A DNA stretch of 64,000 bases, taken from Zunongwangia pacifica. GTDB lineage: Bacteria; Bacteroidota; Bacteroidia; Flavobacteriales; Flavobacteriaceae. Made by a program: the position numbers and the translations under genes. The stretch is from assembly GCF_023499215.1 (NCBI RefSeq), contig NZ_JAKHSK010000004.1:62001-126000 (forward strand), in the 5' to 3' direction. Below are positions 26,216-36,565 of the stretch, piece by piece. The stretch's first letter is position 1; each line of letters starts with the position of its first letter. The notes beneath the pieces are model-generated. The model did not search any database, was not told the origin of the DNA, and was given only the letters and a program-made list of their open reading frames with translations.

Positions 26216-27346
26216 ATGCTAAAATTATCAATATATGCTATTCTTTTTTTAAGTCTGTTCCTTTTTTCCTGTAAAAATGAAGCGGAAAAAAAAGAGGTGA
26301 AAAATAACGAAAATAAGGAGGCAGAGTTAAAAACTTCAACAAGAATTAATACGGTAAATCCTGAAGACCTTTTAAAAAAGCAGCCACAAGGTATCGAAAC
26401 TCCAAAGGGTATGGTTTGGGTTTCTGGTGTAAAATTTACCATGGGAGCATCAGAAGGTGATCCTTATGCCTTACCAAGAGAAAAACCGGCGCATCCTGTG
26501 GCGGTAGACGGATTTTTTATAGATCAAACCGAAGTGACCAATGCACAGTTTAAAAAATTTGTAGACGAAACGGGTTACGTGACCGTTGCAGAGCGCCCCA
26601 TCGATTGGGAAGAAATGAAAAAACAATTGTCACCGGGAACACCAAAACCACCCGATAGTGTTTTACAACCAGGTTCTTTGATCTTTAAAAGACAGCTGGA
26701 AAAGATATCTAATCTTAATGATTATGGCCAATGGTGGGAATGGAAAATAGGTGCCGACTGGAAACATCCGCAAGGGCCTGATAGCGATATAAAAGGAAAA
26801 GATAATTATCCGGTAGTTCATGTAGCTTACGAAGACGCTTTGGCCTATGCCAGTTGGGCCGGTCGTGATTTACCAACCGAGGCCGAATGGGAAGCGGCAG
26901 CACACGGGCAACTTCACGGCGGAATTTATACCTGGGGTGACGATGAATCTAAATTAAATGAAAATGCCAATACGTGGCAGGGAGAATTTCCCGTAAAAAA
27001 TATTCCGGAAGACGGTTATAAATACGCTGCACCGGTAAAATCTTTCCCTCCAAATAGTCTTAATTTATATGATATGGCAGGCAATGTTTGGGAATTTACT
27101 AAAGATAATTTTGATAGCAGATACTATCAGTTGGCCTTGCAGCAGGGCGAATTATTAAACCCCAAAGGATCGACAACTTATTTTAATGAAGATAATCCTT
27201 ACCAAAAAGAAAAAGTGATAAAAGGAGGTTCGTTTTTATGCAGTAAATCCTATTGCATCAGTTATCGTGTTTCTTCAAGAATGGGTACTTCAATGGATTC
27301 TGGTTCAGATCATCTTGGTTTTAGGACGGTAAAGCGGGTAAAATAA
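26216..27346 (+). CDS. Formylglycine-generating enzyme (SUMF1/FGE family), lipoprotein
   Basis: This 376-residue protein starts at ATG 26216; an earlier TTG start falls in the promoter element. It has a lipobox (LFSC, Cys19), a charged linker and an FGE-sulfatase domain from about 62: GMVWVSGVKFTMG, FFIDQTEVTNAQFKKFV, DLPTEAEWEAAA, LYDMAGNVWEF and the C-terminal GGSFLCSKSYCISYR. Cys342 and Cys347 stand in the same spacing as human FGE Cys336/Cys341, which bind copper and catalyse, so it is probably a true enzyme and not merely a structural relative. FGE oxidises a sulfatase Cys to formylglycine. No sulfatase gene lies in this window. Confidence 0.92.
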   Translation: MLKLSIYAILFLSLFLFSCKNEAEKKEVKNNENKEAELKTSTRINTVNPEDLLKKQPQGIETPKGMVWVSGVKFTMGASEGDPYALPREKPAHPVAVDGFFIDQTEVTNAQFKKFVDETGYVTVAERPIDWEEMKKQLSPGTPKPPDSVLQPGSLIFKRQLEKISNLNDYGQWWEWKIGADWKHPQGPDSDIKGKDNYPVVHVAYEDALAYASWAGRDLPTEAEWEAAAHGQLHGGIYTWGDDESKLNENANTWQGEFPVKNIPEDGYKYAAPVKSFPPNSLNLYDMAGNVWEFTKDNFDSRYYQLALQQGELLNPKGSTTYFNEDNPYQKEKVIKGGSFLCSKSYCISYRVSSRMGTSMDSGSDHLGFRTVKRVK

Positions 27347-27612
27347 TTATTACTGAAATTATATATAATGAACCCTAATTTTTCCGGGCTTTTTTAGTCT
27401 TTATAGTTGGTCTATTTCTACTAAGCTTGCCTTGAAATAAAAAAAGGTTTTCCTCGTTATAACCAGCGAGATTTTCCAAAGTTTTATGATTTTATCATTT
27501 TAGTTCTTGATCTTTTTTAAAGTAAATTTGAAAAAGCCGAAACCCATCCAAACTAGTTTATATATCAATAATTCATTTTTAATTTAATTATTAGTCATTT
27601 TTATCCTGTAAA
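27347..27612. other. Spacer before xylB, left part
   Basis: No gene or RNA could be supported here. A few AT-rich hairpin-like stretches occur (a GGGC plus T run near 27385) but none convincing as a terminator. The right part holds the xylB promoter, listed separately. Confidence 0.5.
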
Positions 27613-27666
27613 TTTTGATAATATTCAAAATTTAAATTATACTTGTAGTCAAATAAACTATTAGTG
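27613..27666 (+). promoter_or_regulatory. Promoter and candidate operator of xylBA
   Basis: TTTTG (27613-27617), 20 bases, then TATACTTG (27638-27645). The 37 bases at 27630-27666 nearly repeat 18224-18260 upstream of the porter, including the inverted repeat TAGT-N7-ACTA (27646-27660) and a shared ACTATTAGTG end. Spacing of the promoter elements is the same in both. Co-regulation by one xylose-responsive protein is likely. Confidence 0.65.
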
Positions 27667-27706
27667 TTTTGAAAAAGGTTTCAAAAGCTAATAAAATTGA
27701 CTTAGA

Positions 27707-29194
27707 ATGTATTTTTTAGGAATAGATCTGGGAAGTAGTTCAGTAAAATTATCGATTTTCGATGCTAATTCTCAACAAAGTATTGCTGCTGTAAGCGAGC
27801 CAAAATCTGAAATGGCAATGGAAGCTATACAACCCGGTTGGGCAGAGCAGGATCCAAATCAGTGGTGGGAAAATGTTAAAATAGCACTACAACGTTTACA
27901 ATCTGAAAATCAAATCGATTTAACCCAAATAAAAGCTATTGGTATTGCTTACCAAATGCATGGTTTGGTATTAACCGATAAGGATTTAAACCCTGTGCGC
28001 CCTTCCATAATCTGGTGCGATAGCCGTGCCGCTACTATTGGCGATAAAGCGTTTCATGAAATTGGTGAAGAGAAATGCCATGATATGATTTTAGGAAGTC
28101 CGGGGAATTTTACGGCTTCAAAATTAAAATGGGTAAAAGAAAATGAGCCTGAAATTTATGAAAAAGCGGCTTATATGATGTTACCCGGGGATTATATCGC
28201 TGCAAGATTTAGTGAGAAACCTCAAATAAGTAAAGGGGGATTATCTGAAGGAATGCTTTGGCATTTTAAAGAAAACCGACTGGCGACAGAGATTCTTGAG
28301 TATTACGGAATTTCAGAAGAACTGATTCCTGAGATAGTTTCAAATTTTGGAGATCAGGCTAATATTTCTTCAAAAGTAGCCAACGAATTAGGACTTTCAG
28401 AAGATGTGAAAATAACGTATCGCGCAGGAGATCAGCCGAATAATGCCATGTCTTTAAATGTACTAAGTCCGGGTGAAATTGCTACCACAGCAGGAACTTC
28501 CGCAGTAATTTATTCGGTTAGTGAGAATCATGCTTTCGATAAAGACAATAGGATTAATACATTTTTACATGTAAATAATCAGGAAAAGCAGCATCGAAAC
28601 GGCGTAATGGTTTGTATCAATGGGTCTGGGATTCTCTATCAGTGGTTACGAAATATTTTGTCTTCCGGGCGTGATCAAATTGTAGATTATGAGTATCTAA
28701 ATGAAATGGCTGCCCAATCAAAACCGGGTAGTGAAGGCTTGCTTTTTCATCCTTTCGGAAATGGTGTAGAGCGCATATTTCAAAATAAAGAAGTCTTGTC
28801 TGGAATATCTAATCTTAACTTCAATATTCATAAAACGCCACATTTAGTGCGTGCTGCCTGTGAAGGAATCGTCTTTGCGATGAATTACGGTTTTGAAATT
28901 ATGCAAGAAGTTGGTGCTTCAGGAAAAACAGTACGGGCAGGTAAGGATAATTTGTTTCTAAGCCCAGTTTTTCAGGAAATTTTCGTGAATACTACCAATA
29001 CAACACTTCAACTTTATAAAACAAACGGAGCTGACGGAGCGGCCAGAGGTGCTGCTTATGGTTACGGGCATTATAAAACTTTAGAGGAGGCCTTTGATAG
29101 CCTGGAATGCCTGCAAACAATAAAACCACAACCAGCACTGGTTGAAGCCTATAAATCAATTTATAATAACTGGAAAAAAGCCATTAAATTTTAA
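27707..29194 (+). CDS. xylB: Xylulokinase
   Basis: This 495-residue FGGY-family sugar kinase begins with the phosphate-binding [15 protein letters not shown] and has the xylulokinase pattern [30 protein letters not shown], then [26 protein letters not shown] and the C-terminal [18 protein letters not shown]. It phosphorylates D-xylulose to xylulose 5-phosphate, which enters the pentose phosphate pathway. It is followed 4 bases later by xylA. Its promoter block is shared with the xylose porter. Confidence 0.97.
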   Translation: MYFLGIDLGSSSVKLSIFDANSQQSIAAVSEPKSEMAMEAIQPGWAEQDPNQWWENVKIALQRLQSENQIDLTQIKAIGIAYQMHGLVLTDKDLNPVRPSIIWCDSRAATIGDKAFHEIGEEKCHDMILGSPGNFTASKLKWVKENEPEIYEKAAYMMLPGDYIAARFSEKPQISKGGLSEGMLWHFKENRLATEILEYYGISEELIPEIVSNFGDQANISSKVANELGLSEDVKITYRAGDQPNNAMSLNVLSPGEIATTAGTSAVIYSVSENHAFDKDNRINTFLHVNNQEKQHRNGVMVCINGSGILYQWLRNILSSGRDQIVDYEYLNEMAAQSKPGSEGLLFHPFGNGVERIFQNKEVLSGISNLNFNIHKTPHLVRAACEGIVFAMNYGFEIMQEVGASGKTVRAGKDNLFLSPVFQEIFVNTTNTTLQLYKTNGADGAARGAAYGYGHYKTLEEAFDSLECLQTIKPQPALVEAYKSIYNNWKKAIKF

Positions 29195-29198
29195 TATT

Positions 29199-30509
29199 AT
29201 GAGTAATTATTTTAAGAATATCGATGCCATAAAGTTTGAAGGTAAAGAGAGTGATAACCCTTTAGCTTTTAAATATTACGATGAAAATAAAGTGGTAGCC
29301 GGTAAAACTTTAAAAGAGCATTTAAGATTTGCCGTTGCTTACTGGCATACCTTTAATAATAAAGGAGGAGACCCTTTTGGAGCTGAAACCGAGGTTTTTG
29401 AATGGGATAAAAAACATGATCCTGTAGCACGTGCAAAAGATAAAATGGATGCTGCTTTTGAATTTATGACAAAGCTTGGCGTGCCTTATTATTGTTTTCA
29501 TGATGTGGATCTAGTAGATGAAGCACCCACTTTAGGAGAATTTGAAAAGAGAATCCATGCGGTAACCGAATATGCGAAACAAAAGCAAGAAGAAAGTGGT
29601 TTAAAATTACTTTGGGGAACATCCAACCTGTTTAGCAATCCACGATATATGAATGGTGCAGCTACCAATCCTAATTTTGATGTTGTAGCTTATGCCGGTG
29701 CACAGGCTAAAATCGCATTAGATGCCACTATCGCTTTAGGCGGTGAGAATTATGTTTTTTGGGGTGGACGTGAAGGTTACATGAGCCTGCTAAATACCGA
29801 TATGAAGAGAGAGCAGGATCACTTGGCAATGTTCTTGGGAATGTGTAGGGATTATGCCAGAAAACAAGGATTTAAAGGAAACTTCTTTTTAGAGCCAAAA
29901 CCTATGGAACCCACAAAACATCAATATGATTATGATGCAGCAACCTGTTTAGGCTTTATTAATAAATACGGACTTAAGGATGATTTTAAGCTAAATATTG
30001 AAGTAAACCACGCAACGCTTGCAGGCCATACTTTTGAGCATGAGTTACAAACCTCGATCGATGCAGGAATGTTAGGAAGCATCGATGCCAACCGTGGTGA
30101 CTATCAAAATGGATGGGATACCGATCAATTCCCTATAGACCTTTTTGAAATAACCCAGGCGATGATGATTATCCTTGAAGGTGGTGGATTACAAGGTGGC
30201 GGAATTAACTTTGATGCAAAAGTTAGACGAAATTCTACAGATCTTGAAGATAAATTTATTGCACACATCTCTGGAATGGATGTATTTGCAAGAGGTTTAA
30301 TTACTGCAGATCATATTCTTAAAAACACAAAATACAGCAGCCTGAGAAAAGATCGTTACGCTTCTTTTGATAGCGGTAGTGGTAAAGATTTTGAAGCAGG
30401 AAAACTTACTCTAGAGCAATTAAGTAAGTTAGGAAATGAAAATGGAGAACCAACCAAAATAAGCGGTAAGCAAGAGCTTTACGAGCAAATAATAGCGAAT
30501 GCATATTAA
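29199..30509 (+). CDS. xylA: Xylose isomerase
   Basis: This 436-residue class II xylose isomerase starts at ATG 29199; a longer frame from 29142 would overlap xylB and add 19 unrelated residues. Active-site motifs are visible: [12 protein letters not shown] (catalytic His), [25 protein letters not shown] (metal-binding Glu and Lys), INVE-type [13 protein letters not shown] and GSIDANRGD. It converts D-xylose to D-xylulose in the cytoplasm. It closes the xylBA operon, and a strong terminator follows. Confidence 0.98.
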   Translation: MSNYFKNIDAIKFEGKESDNPLAFKYYDENKVVAGKTLKEHLRFAVAYWHTFNNKGGDPFGAETEVFEWDKKHDPVARAKDKMDAAFEFMTKLGVPYYCFHDVDLVDEAPTLGEFEKRIHAVTEYAKQKQEESGLKLLWGTSNLFSNPRYMNGAATNPNFDVVAYAGAQAKIALDATIALGGENYVFWGGREGYMSLLNTDMKREQDHLAMFLGMCRDYARKQGFKGNFFLEPKPMEPTKHQYDYDAATCLGFINKYGLKDDFKLNIEVNHATLAGHTFEHELQTSIDAGMLGSIDANRGDYQNGWDTDQFPIDLFEITQAMMIILEGGGLQGGGINFDAKVRRNSTDLEDKFIAHISGMDVFARGLITADHILKNTKYSSLRKDRYASFDSGSGKDFEAGKLTLEQLSKLGNENGEPTKISGKQELYEQIIANAY

Positions 30510-30541
30510 TTATCATCCATACTTAACCTAGTATTTATGTA

Positions 30542-30571
30542 AAAAGAGGCTATTTTTTGATAGCCTCTTTT
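30542..30571 (+). terminator. Rho-independent terminator of xylBA
   Basis: AAAAGAGGCTA (30542-30552) and TAGCCTCTTTT (30561-30571) form a perfect 11-bp stem with an 8-base loop and a T-rich tail, 33 bases after the xylA stop. The A/T ends could also serve the opposite strand. Confidence 0.85.
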
Positions 30572-30640
30572 AATTTAAATTTTGGAAGTAACATTTCTTA
30601 AAAATTGTAAGAAAAATCGAAATATCCCCTCTCATGGGTA

Positions 30641-30671
30641 TTGAGTCACCTTTAGACGAAAAGTACATTTG
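30641..30671 (+). promoter_or_regulatory. Promoter of the 102-residue hypothetical gene
   Basis: TTG (30641-30643), exactly 20 bases, then TACATTTG (30664-30671): a textbook Bacteroidota promoter. The ATG at 30709 is 37 bases downstream, leaving a normal short leader. Confidence 0.7.
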
Positions 30672-30708
30672 TTAGTGTAATAATTCATTAATTATAATTA
30701 TCACTCTT

Positions 30709-31017
30709 ATGAATCACTTAATTTTACGTCACTTCGAGGTTTTAGAGCAATTTATTTCAGAATTTAAGGATGCAGAAGCTTTGCGCCTTATCGCAGTTGG
30801 GAAAAGACAACAGAATAAAGCAGAGTATAAAATGGATCTTGTCATCTTTAATTTTGAAATTTATACCTCAAAATATCCTGAAATCTATAACTTCATTTTA
30901 GGTGAATTTCAGGATGAATTTAAGAAAAGGGAAGAATGGGACCGCTTAAGATCCAGAGAAAATTTTGTGCCTTATCTTAAAAATTTAATGAACGCTGTTA
31001 GTATGCAAAGTGCTTAG
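30709..31017 (+). CDS. Hypothetical protein, 102 residues
   Basis: I do not recognise this protein. It is soluble, highly charged and predicted mostly helical, with no signal peptide, membrane helix, Cys pair or known motif; EFQDEFKKREEWDRLRSREN is a strongly charged helix near residues 65-85. A consensus promoter stands directly upstream and a terminator separates it from xylA, so it is probably a real single gene. It converges on the broken GH78 gene. Confidence 0.7.
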   Translation: MNHLILRHFEVLEQFISEFKDAEALRLIAVGKRQQNKAEYKMDLVIFNFEIYTSKYPEIYNFILGEFQDEFKKREEWDRLRSRENFVPYLKNLMNAVSMQSA

Positions 31018-31050
31018 GTTTAGATTGAAAAAATCTAAATACACAGGGGT

Positions 31051-33646
31051 TTAAAGCTGAAACTGAAATTGATGTTTGCCGCCTTTAATATTACTGCTTT
31101 GATGTGGTAATTGTAATTTGGCGGTTGCGGTAGGTGGAATTTTAATTTCCAGTTGTACATCTCTGTCACTTTTTGTCCATTTAACCTGTATTCTTCCATA
31201 TTGAGAGTCATAACTGGCATCAACAAAATCCAGATCGTCTATAAAAGTCGGTTTTATAATGATTTCTTTAAAAGAGGTTTCATTTTCATCTAATTTGATG
31301 CCTGCTAAAGATGTATACATCCAGGCAGCAATGGCACCCATCGAAGGGTGATTTAAGGAAGCATCAAAAATTCTTCTTTTAATATCCCAGGTTTCGAATA
31401 AACTGGTGGCATGATGTTCTTTTATCCAATATCCCCAAGAAGGCATTTCTTCTTTGGTTACCATTTTATAAACGCTGTCGGTATACCCATAATCAGATAA
31501 TACTTCAGGTACAATTAAACTCCCAATAAAGCCAAAATCGAGAAAATAGTTGCTGTTTTTTAAACTGTCATTAAGTTTCTTCGCTAACCGGGGCCTAAAT
31601 TCTTCAGGAGCGATATCCATATAAAGAGGAAGCGCATCGGATAATTGTGTTTTATTGGCGTACGATATATTTTTAGCATCAAAAAAGATATCGTTTATCC
31701 TGTTTTTTAATATCTCGGCCTTTTCTTCATAAGCGATAGCTTCTTTATCATTGTTTAATAACCGGGCCATTTTGGCCATTAAAATATTGTCGTAATAATA
31801 ATATGCGGTCACCATAAACGGAGTTGAAGTCTCTGCTTTATAGAAAAGCCAGTCTCCAAGGCCAAAATCGATAATTCCATTTTCATTTTCCTGAGATTCC
31901 AAATATTTAAGGTATCTTTTTGCGCTGGGATATATTTTTTTAATACTCTCCAGGTCGCCAGAATATCGATATAAAAGATCTGGTACAATAAAGATAGCTG
32001 CATCCCAAATTGGCCCGGCCCAATTGCTATCCCAATGATGTGAAGTGGGCACAATACCGGGCATATTACCGCTATCCTGTTGGGCGTCGATCATATCTTT
32101 AACCCATTTTGCATAAATATTTCGAGAATCGTAATTCAGCATTCCCGCTTCCTGCACCATAAATCCATCGGCCATCCAGCCATTTTTTTCTCGGGTAGGA
32201 CAATCTGTAGGAATGCTAAAAAGATTACTCAAATAGGAGTTTTTACATATTTCGAAGATGGAATTTAAAGTGTGATTCGATGTTTTTAAAGAACCAATAT
32301 TTTCTACGTCACTATGTAATTTTATGGTCTTTAAATACACATTCTGGGCAGAAATAGGTTGATTACTACTTACCTGAACATACCTAAAACCATGATAGGT
32401 AAATGCTGGGCTAAAAGTTTCTATCCCTTTTCCTTTTAAAATGTAAGTATCGGTTTGAATTCTTTCTTTTTCATTTCTAGGGCGTAAATGCATATCAATA
32501 TTTCGCTGGTCAACGCTTCCGTCTTCGCGTACCATTTCCCCATGTTTCAATTTTACTTCCATTCCTTCTTTACCTTCAATATTTAACTCAACCACCCCCG
32601 CGGTATTTATGCCCATGTCAAATACTAAGGAAGTATCATTTAATTGCTGAACTGCAATTGGTTCTAAGATTTCTTCGGAAGATATTAAAGCCATTTTCTG
32701 ACTTTCTAAAATTTCTGAAGGAGCATCGGTTAAAATGACATTAGACCAGTTTTTATCCTTATAATTTATATCGCTCCAACCCTTTTGTTCTAATCGTGCA
32801 TCATAGATTACACCCACATGAATATTATCAAACAAGAGAGGCCCGGTATTGGTTTTCCAGGTATTATCGGTTGCTATAGTTTCAGTAGAACCATCGTTAT
32901 AGGTAATCCTTATTTCACAAAGTAGCTGAGGTCTTTTGCGCCAGGGTGCCAGATCAAAATTCCAAACCGTTGGTGTTTGTTCGTTAAACCATCCATTTCC
33001 TAATTCGATTCCTACGGCATTGCTGCCTTCTTTTAAATAGTTGGTGATATCCAAAGTGTTGTATAGAACACGTTTGCTATAATCTGTAAACCCAGGATCC
33101 AGATGATTTTGGTTAATTTTAGTGCCATTTATAGAAAGTAGATAATACCCAAGACCACTTATATAACATTTTTAGCTAGTTTAAATTCTTTTCTAAATCG
33201 GGGAGAAGGTTCATAAGATTTGTCGTGGCTATCCGTAATCCAATGCGCTTCCCAATCTGATGTTTTAAATTTTCCTGTTTCAAAATATGCAGTATCAGAT
33301 GTAAACTTTCCATCTGATGTTTTTGTTTCAATCAACCAGTAATATCGTTGATCTGATTTTAAATTTTTACCTGAATAATAGCTAATTGATCTTCAGATTT
33401 TATAAATCTGGAATTCCAGATGTCAGCTTTTTTTGAACTTAATTTTTCTTTTACAGAAGCCACAAGAATCCTATATGATTTTTGTTTCAGGGGAGTATCC
33501 CCTTCATATTTCCACATCAGCCTGGGATGTTCCATATCAATTCCCGTAGGATTTACCATATACTCACATTCCAGTTTCGAGATCTTCGATTGAGCGAATA
33601 ACAAGCAGGGAAAAAGAATTAGAATATAAAGGATTTGATGTTTCAT
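31051..33646 (-). pseudogene. GH78 alpha-L-rhamnosidase, broken by two frameshifts
   Basis: Three consecutive minus-strand frames together encode one GH78 protein. Residues from the ATG at 33646 (signal peptide LFPCLLFAQ; then PRLMWKYEGDTPLKQKSYRI) run to about 33385, where the frame changes and continues as SGKNLKSDQRYYWLIETK and DWEAHWITDSHDKSYEPSPRF; at about 33162 a second change, with an apparent short deletion, leads to ISGLGYYLLSINGTKI, LDPGFTDYSKRVLYNTLDI and the remaining 667-residue frame with the catalytic domain (CPTREKNGWMADGF, the GH78 acid region). Single-base loss fits the first lesion. Sequencing error could explain one lesion but hardly both. The catalytic part could still be made without export signal. 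Confidence 0.85.
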
Positions 33647-33816
33647 AATGATAAGTTATGGCAATCTAAAGATAATAAATTAATCGTTTTAGCTAACTAT
33701 TTAATGTTTATATGAATTAGGTAGGAATCTTTTTATATTATGATATTATATTAAAATATTAATTTATATATTGAAGTTTAAAATAGCTATAACGTTTTAC
33801 TTTTAATAATTTGATA

Positions 33817-35175
33817 ATGTTTTTACGTGTTTTTACTTTAGTTTTATTGGTGTGTATGTTTTCCTGTAAAGGGCCTGATAAGGAACAAAAGCCAGGTAAA
33901 ACCTTATTTAACGGGCAAGATCTTTCGGGATGGACCCAAAAAGGAGGGAAGGCAAATTATAAGGTTAAAGATGGAGTGATTATAGGAGAAACCGTTAGTG
34001 GTACGCCTAATTCTTTTTTAACTACCAATAACGTGTATGGCGATTTTATTTTAGAACTGGATTATAAAGTAGATTCCAGTATGAATTCTGGAATACAAAT
34101 TCGAAGCAACAGTATTGCGTCTTATCAAAATGGTCGTGTACATGGTTACCAAATTGAGATTGATCCTTCAGATCGTGCGTGGAGCGCTGGTATCTATGAT
34201 GAAGGCAGAAGAGGATGGTTAGTCGATCTGCAAAATAATCCTGAAGCACAAAAAGCTTTTAAACAAAATGAGTGGAACCATTATCGTATTGAAGCCATAG
34301 GCGATACTATAAAAACATGGATCAACGGGATTCCTGCTGCCTATCTTATCGATGATAAAACCGCAAGCGGATTTATAGCGCTTCAGGTACATAGCATTGG
34401 AGAGAAAGATGAACCAGGAAAAACCATCATGTGGAAGGATATCCGTATTCAGACCGATAGCCTGGAACAGTATTCTCAAAAAATGGATATAGCTCCTGTT
34501 ACTACTAATAACAAATTAACCACTTCAGAAAAAGAACAGGGCTGGCAGCTACTTTGGGATGGTAAAACCACCCAAGGTTGGCGTGGTGCCCGTTTGGAGG
34601 AGTTTCCAAAACTAGGTTGGGAAATCAATGATGGCCTTTTAACCGTAATGGCCAGTGGCGGAGCCGAATCTGCCGCAGGTGGGGATATTGTTACTGAGGA
34701 ATTATATGGAGACTTTGAACTTAAAGTTGATTTTAAAATTACCGAAGGCGCCAACAGTGGAATTAAATATTATGTAGATACCGATATTAATAAAGGACCG
34801 GGATCTTCCATAGGTTTAGAATACCAGATTTTAGACGATGATAAGCATCCCGATGCTAAATTGGGTAACCATGAAGGCAGCCGAACTGTAGCCTCTCTTT
34901 ATGATCTTATCAAAGCCGATCCTGATAAACCAATACATCTAGTTGGGGAGTGGAATACGGCAAGGATAGTGTCTAAAGATAATCATGTAGAACATTGGTT
35001 AAATGGTACAAAAGTTTTGGAATATGAACGAGGTAGTGAGGATTTCAGAAAACTGGTTTCCGAGAGTAAATATGCCAAGTGGGATCACTTTGGAGAATTG
35101 CAAGAAGGCCGCATTTTATTGCAGGATCACGGTAACCGGGTATCTTTTAAGAATATAAAAATCAAAACACTATAG
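33817..35175 (+). CDS. Lipoprotein with two DUF1080 (3-keto-disaccharide hydrolase) domains
   Basis: This 452-residue lipoprotein (CMFSC, Cys17) starts at ATG 33817; a TTG six bases earlier is less likely. It has two DUF1080 jelly-roll domains: the first (about 25-215) with [36 protein letters not shown] and GYQIEIDP; the second (about 235-450) with [34 protein letters not shown] and [12 protein letters not shown]1080 proteins include 3-keto-glycoside hydrolases/lyases, which cleave sugars first oxidised at C3. Its stop is 2 bases before the first Gfo/Idh/MocA gene, which supports that pathway. It is divergent from the broken GH78 gene. Confidence 0.9.
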   Translation: MFLRVFTLVLLVCMFSCKGPDKEQKPGKTLFNGQDLSGWTQKGGKANYKVKDGVIIGETVSGTPNSFLTTNNVYGDFILELDYKVDSSMNSGIQIRSNSIASYQNGRVHGYQIEIDPSDRAWSAGIYDEGRRGWLVDLQNNPEAQKAFKQNEWNHYRIEAIGDTIKTWINGIPAAYLIDDKTASGFIALQVHSIGEKDEPGKTIMWKDIRIQTDSLEQYSQKMDIAPVTTNNKLTTSEKEQGWQLLWDGKTTQGWRGARLEEFPKLGWEINDGLLTVMASGGAESAAGGDIVTEELYGDFELKVDFKITEGANSGIKYYVDTDINKGPGSSIGLEYQILDDDKHPDAKLGNHEGSRTVASLYDLIKADPDKPIHLVGEWNTARIVSKDNHVEHWLNGTKVLEYERGSEDFRKLVSESKYAKWDHFGELQEGRILLQDHGNRVSFKNIKIKTL

Positions 35176-35176
35176 C

Positions 35177-36529
35177 ATGGCGACAAGAAGAGATTTTATT
35201 ACCAAGTCCATATTAGGGAGTGCTGCCGTTGCAACATCTACCGCGGTATCCAGCTCTGTTATGGCTATGCCCGCCAGTAGTTACCGAAAGATCATTGGGG
35301 CCAATGATAAATTGCATATTGGTATTGCAGGTTTGGGAAGACGTTTAGGGGCTTATCTGGATCCTATTGCTTTAAAAGAATCGAATGTAGAACTGGTGTA
35401 TCTATGCGATGTAATGCAGCATCAAAGAGAGAATGCGATAAAACGCTTTTCAGAGCGTTTGGGATATTCCCCTAAAGGAGAGAATGATATCCGTAAGGTG
35501 ATCGATGATGAAAAAGTAGATATCCTGGTGAATGCCACACCCGATCATTGGCACACCCCCGGTTCGATCATGGCCATGAAAGCAGGCAAGCATGTATATG
35601 TAGAGAAGCCCTGTAGCCATACGATGGATGAGAATGAGAAACTGGTAGCCGCAGCAGCGAAGTACGATAAAGTAGTACAAATGGGAAACCAACAGCGCTC
35701 TTCCGCACATACCATAGAGGTGATAAAGGCTATTCAAAACGGAGAAATAGGCATGCCATTTAAGGCGGTCGCCTTTTATACCAATTCCAGAGATGAGGTA
35801 CCTAACCAAAAACCTGCGGCGGTGCCAAAAGGTCTGGATTGGGAATTGTGGCAGGGGCCTGCACCAAGAAGAGCATATACCGATAATACCTGGGATTATA
35901 ACTGGCACTGGTATGGTTGGGATTATGGTACGGCTGAAGCCGGCAATAACGGTACACATGAACTTGATGTCGCCCGTTGGGCACTGGGCGTAGATTTCCC
36001 TCGCGAAGCAAATGTAGAAGCCTATAAACGCCATTTTAAAGAAGACGGATGGGAGATGTATGATACCATGAAAGCCACCTTCAATTTCGCAGATGATAGG
36101 ATCATTGAATGGGACGGGAGAAGCCGTAGTGGTTACGATCTGTATAATGGCGGTCGTGGAACCATCATTTATGGTAGCGAAGGGACGGTGTTTGTAGATC
36201 GTAATAAATACGAGATGTACGACCGCTCTGGAAAAAGGATAAAGTCCACCGAATCAGGTTCTAAGGAAGCAGGTACAGCGTTGGGCGGTGGCGGTGATAC
36301 GACGACAGCCCATATGCTCAATTTCTTTAATACTATTCGAGGAAAAGAAATCTTAAATGCTCCAATCGATGATGCTAGTGTAAGTATGGCCATGGTGCAT
36401 TATGCCAATATTGCTTACCGAATTAATAAAGGATTTGCTATCGATGAGCAGTCAGGAAAGATATATGATCGTGAAGCGATGAAACTTTGGAGCAGAACTT
36501 ACGAATCAGGCTGGGAACTGGAAGTATAA
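35177..36529 (+). CDS. Gfo/Idh/MocA family oxidoreductase, Tat-exported
   Basis: This 450-residue protein begins with a Tat signal (TRRDFITKS, then Ala-rich GSAAVATSTAVSS). The Rossmann domain (about 40-170) has IGIAGLGRRLGAYL and the EKPCSHTMDENE motif with the conserved Glu-Lys-Pro. The C-terminal alpha/beta domain has HWYGWDYGTAEAGNNGTHELDVARW, with the catalytic-type His. Members oxidise or reduce sugars with tightly bound NAD(P), carried folded through the Tat system. Together with DUF1080 it may oxidise C3 of glycosides. It is coupled (2 bases) to the DUF1080 gene. Confidence 0.92.
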   Translation: MATRRDFITKSILGSAAVATSTAVSSSVMAMPASSYRKIIGANDKLHIGIAGLGRRLGAYLDPIALKESNVELVYLCDVMQHQRENAIKRFSERLGYSPKGENDIRKVIDDEKVDILVNATPDHWHTPGSIMAMKAGKHVYVEKPCSHTMDENEKLVAAAAKYDKVVQMGNQQRSSAHTIEVIKAIQNGEIGMPFKAVAFYTNSRDEVPNQKPAAVPKGLDWELWQGPAPRRAYTDNTWDYNWHWYGWDYGTAEAGNNGTHELDVARWALGVDFPREANVEAYKRHFKEDGWEMYDTMKATFNFADDRIIEWDGRSRSGYDLYNGGRGTIIYGSEGTVFVDRNKYEMYDRSGKRIKSTESGSKEAGTALGGGGDTTTAHMLNFFNTIRGKEILNAPIDDASVSMAMVHYANIAYRINKGFAIDEQSGKIYDREAMKLWSRTYESGWELEV

Positions 36530-36565
36530 TATAAACAATAAAAATAGAAGCAATAAAACGATACG

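Noticed and set aside
35450-36034. 194-codon open frame on the minus strand, antisense to the first Gfo/Idh/MocA gene
   Set aside because: The plus-strand protein is a clear family member across the whole region; the antisense translation has no recognisable motif.
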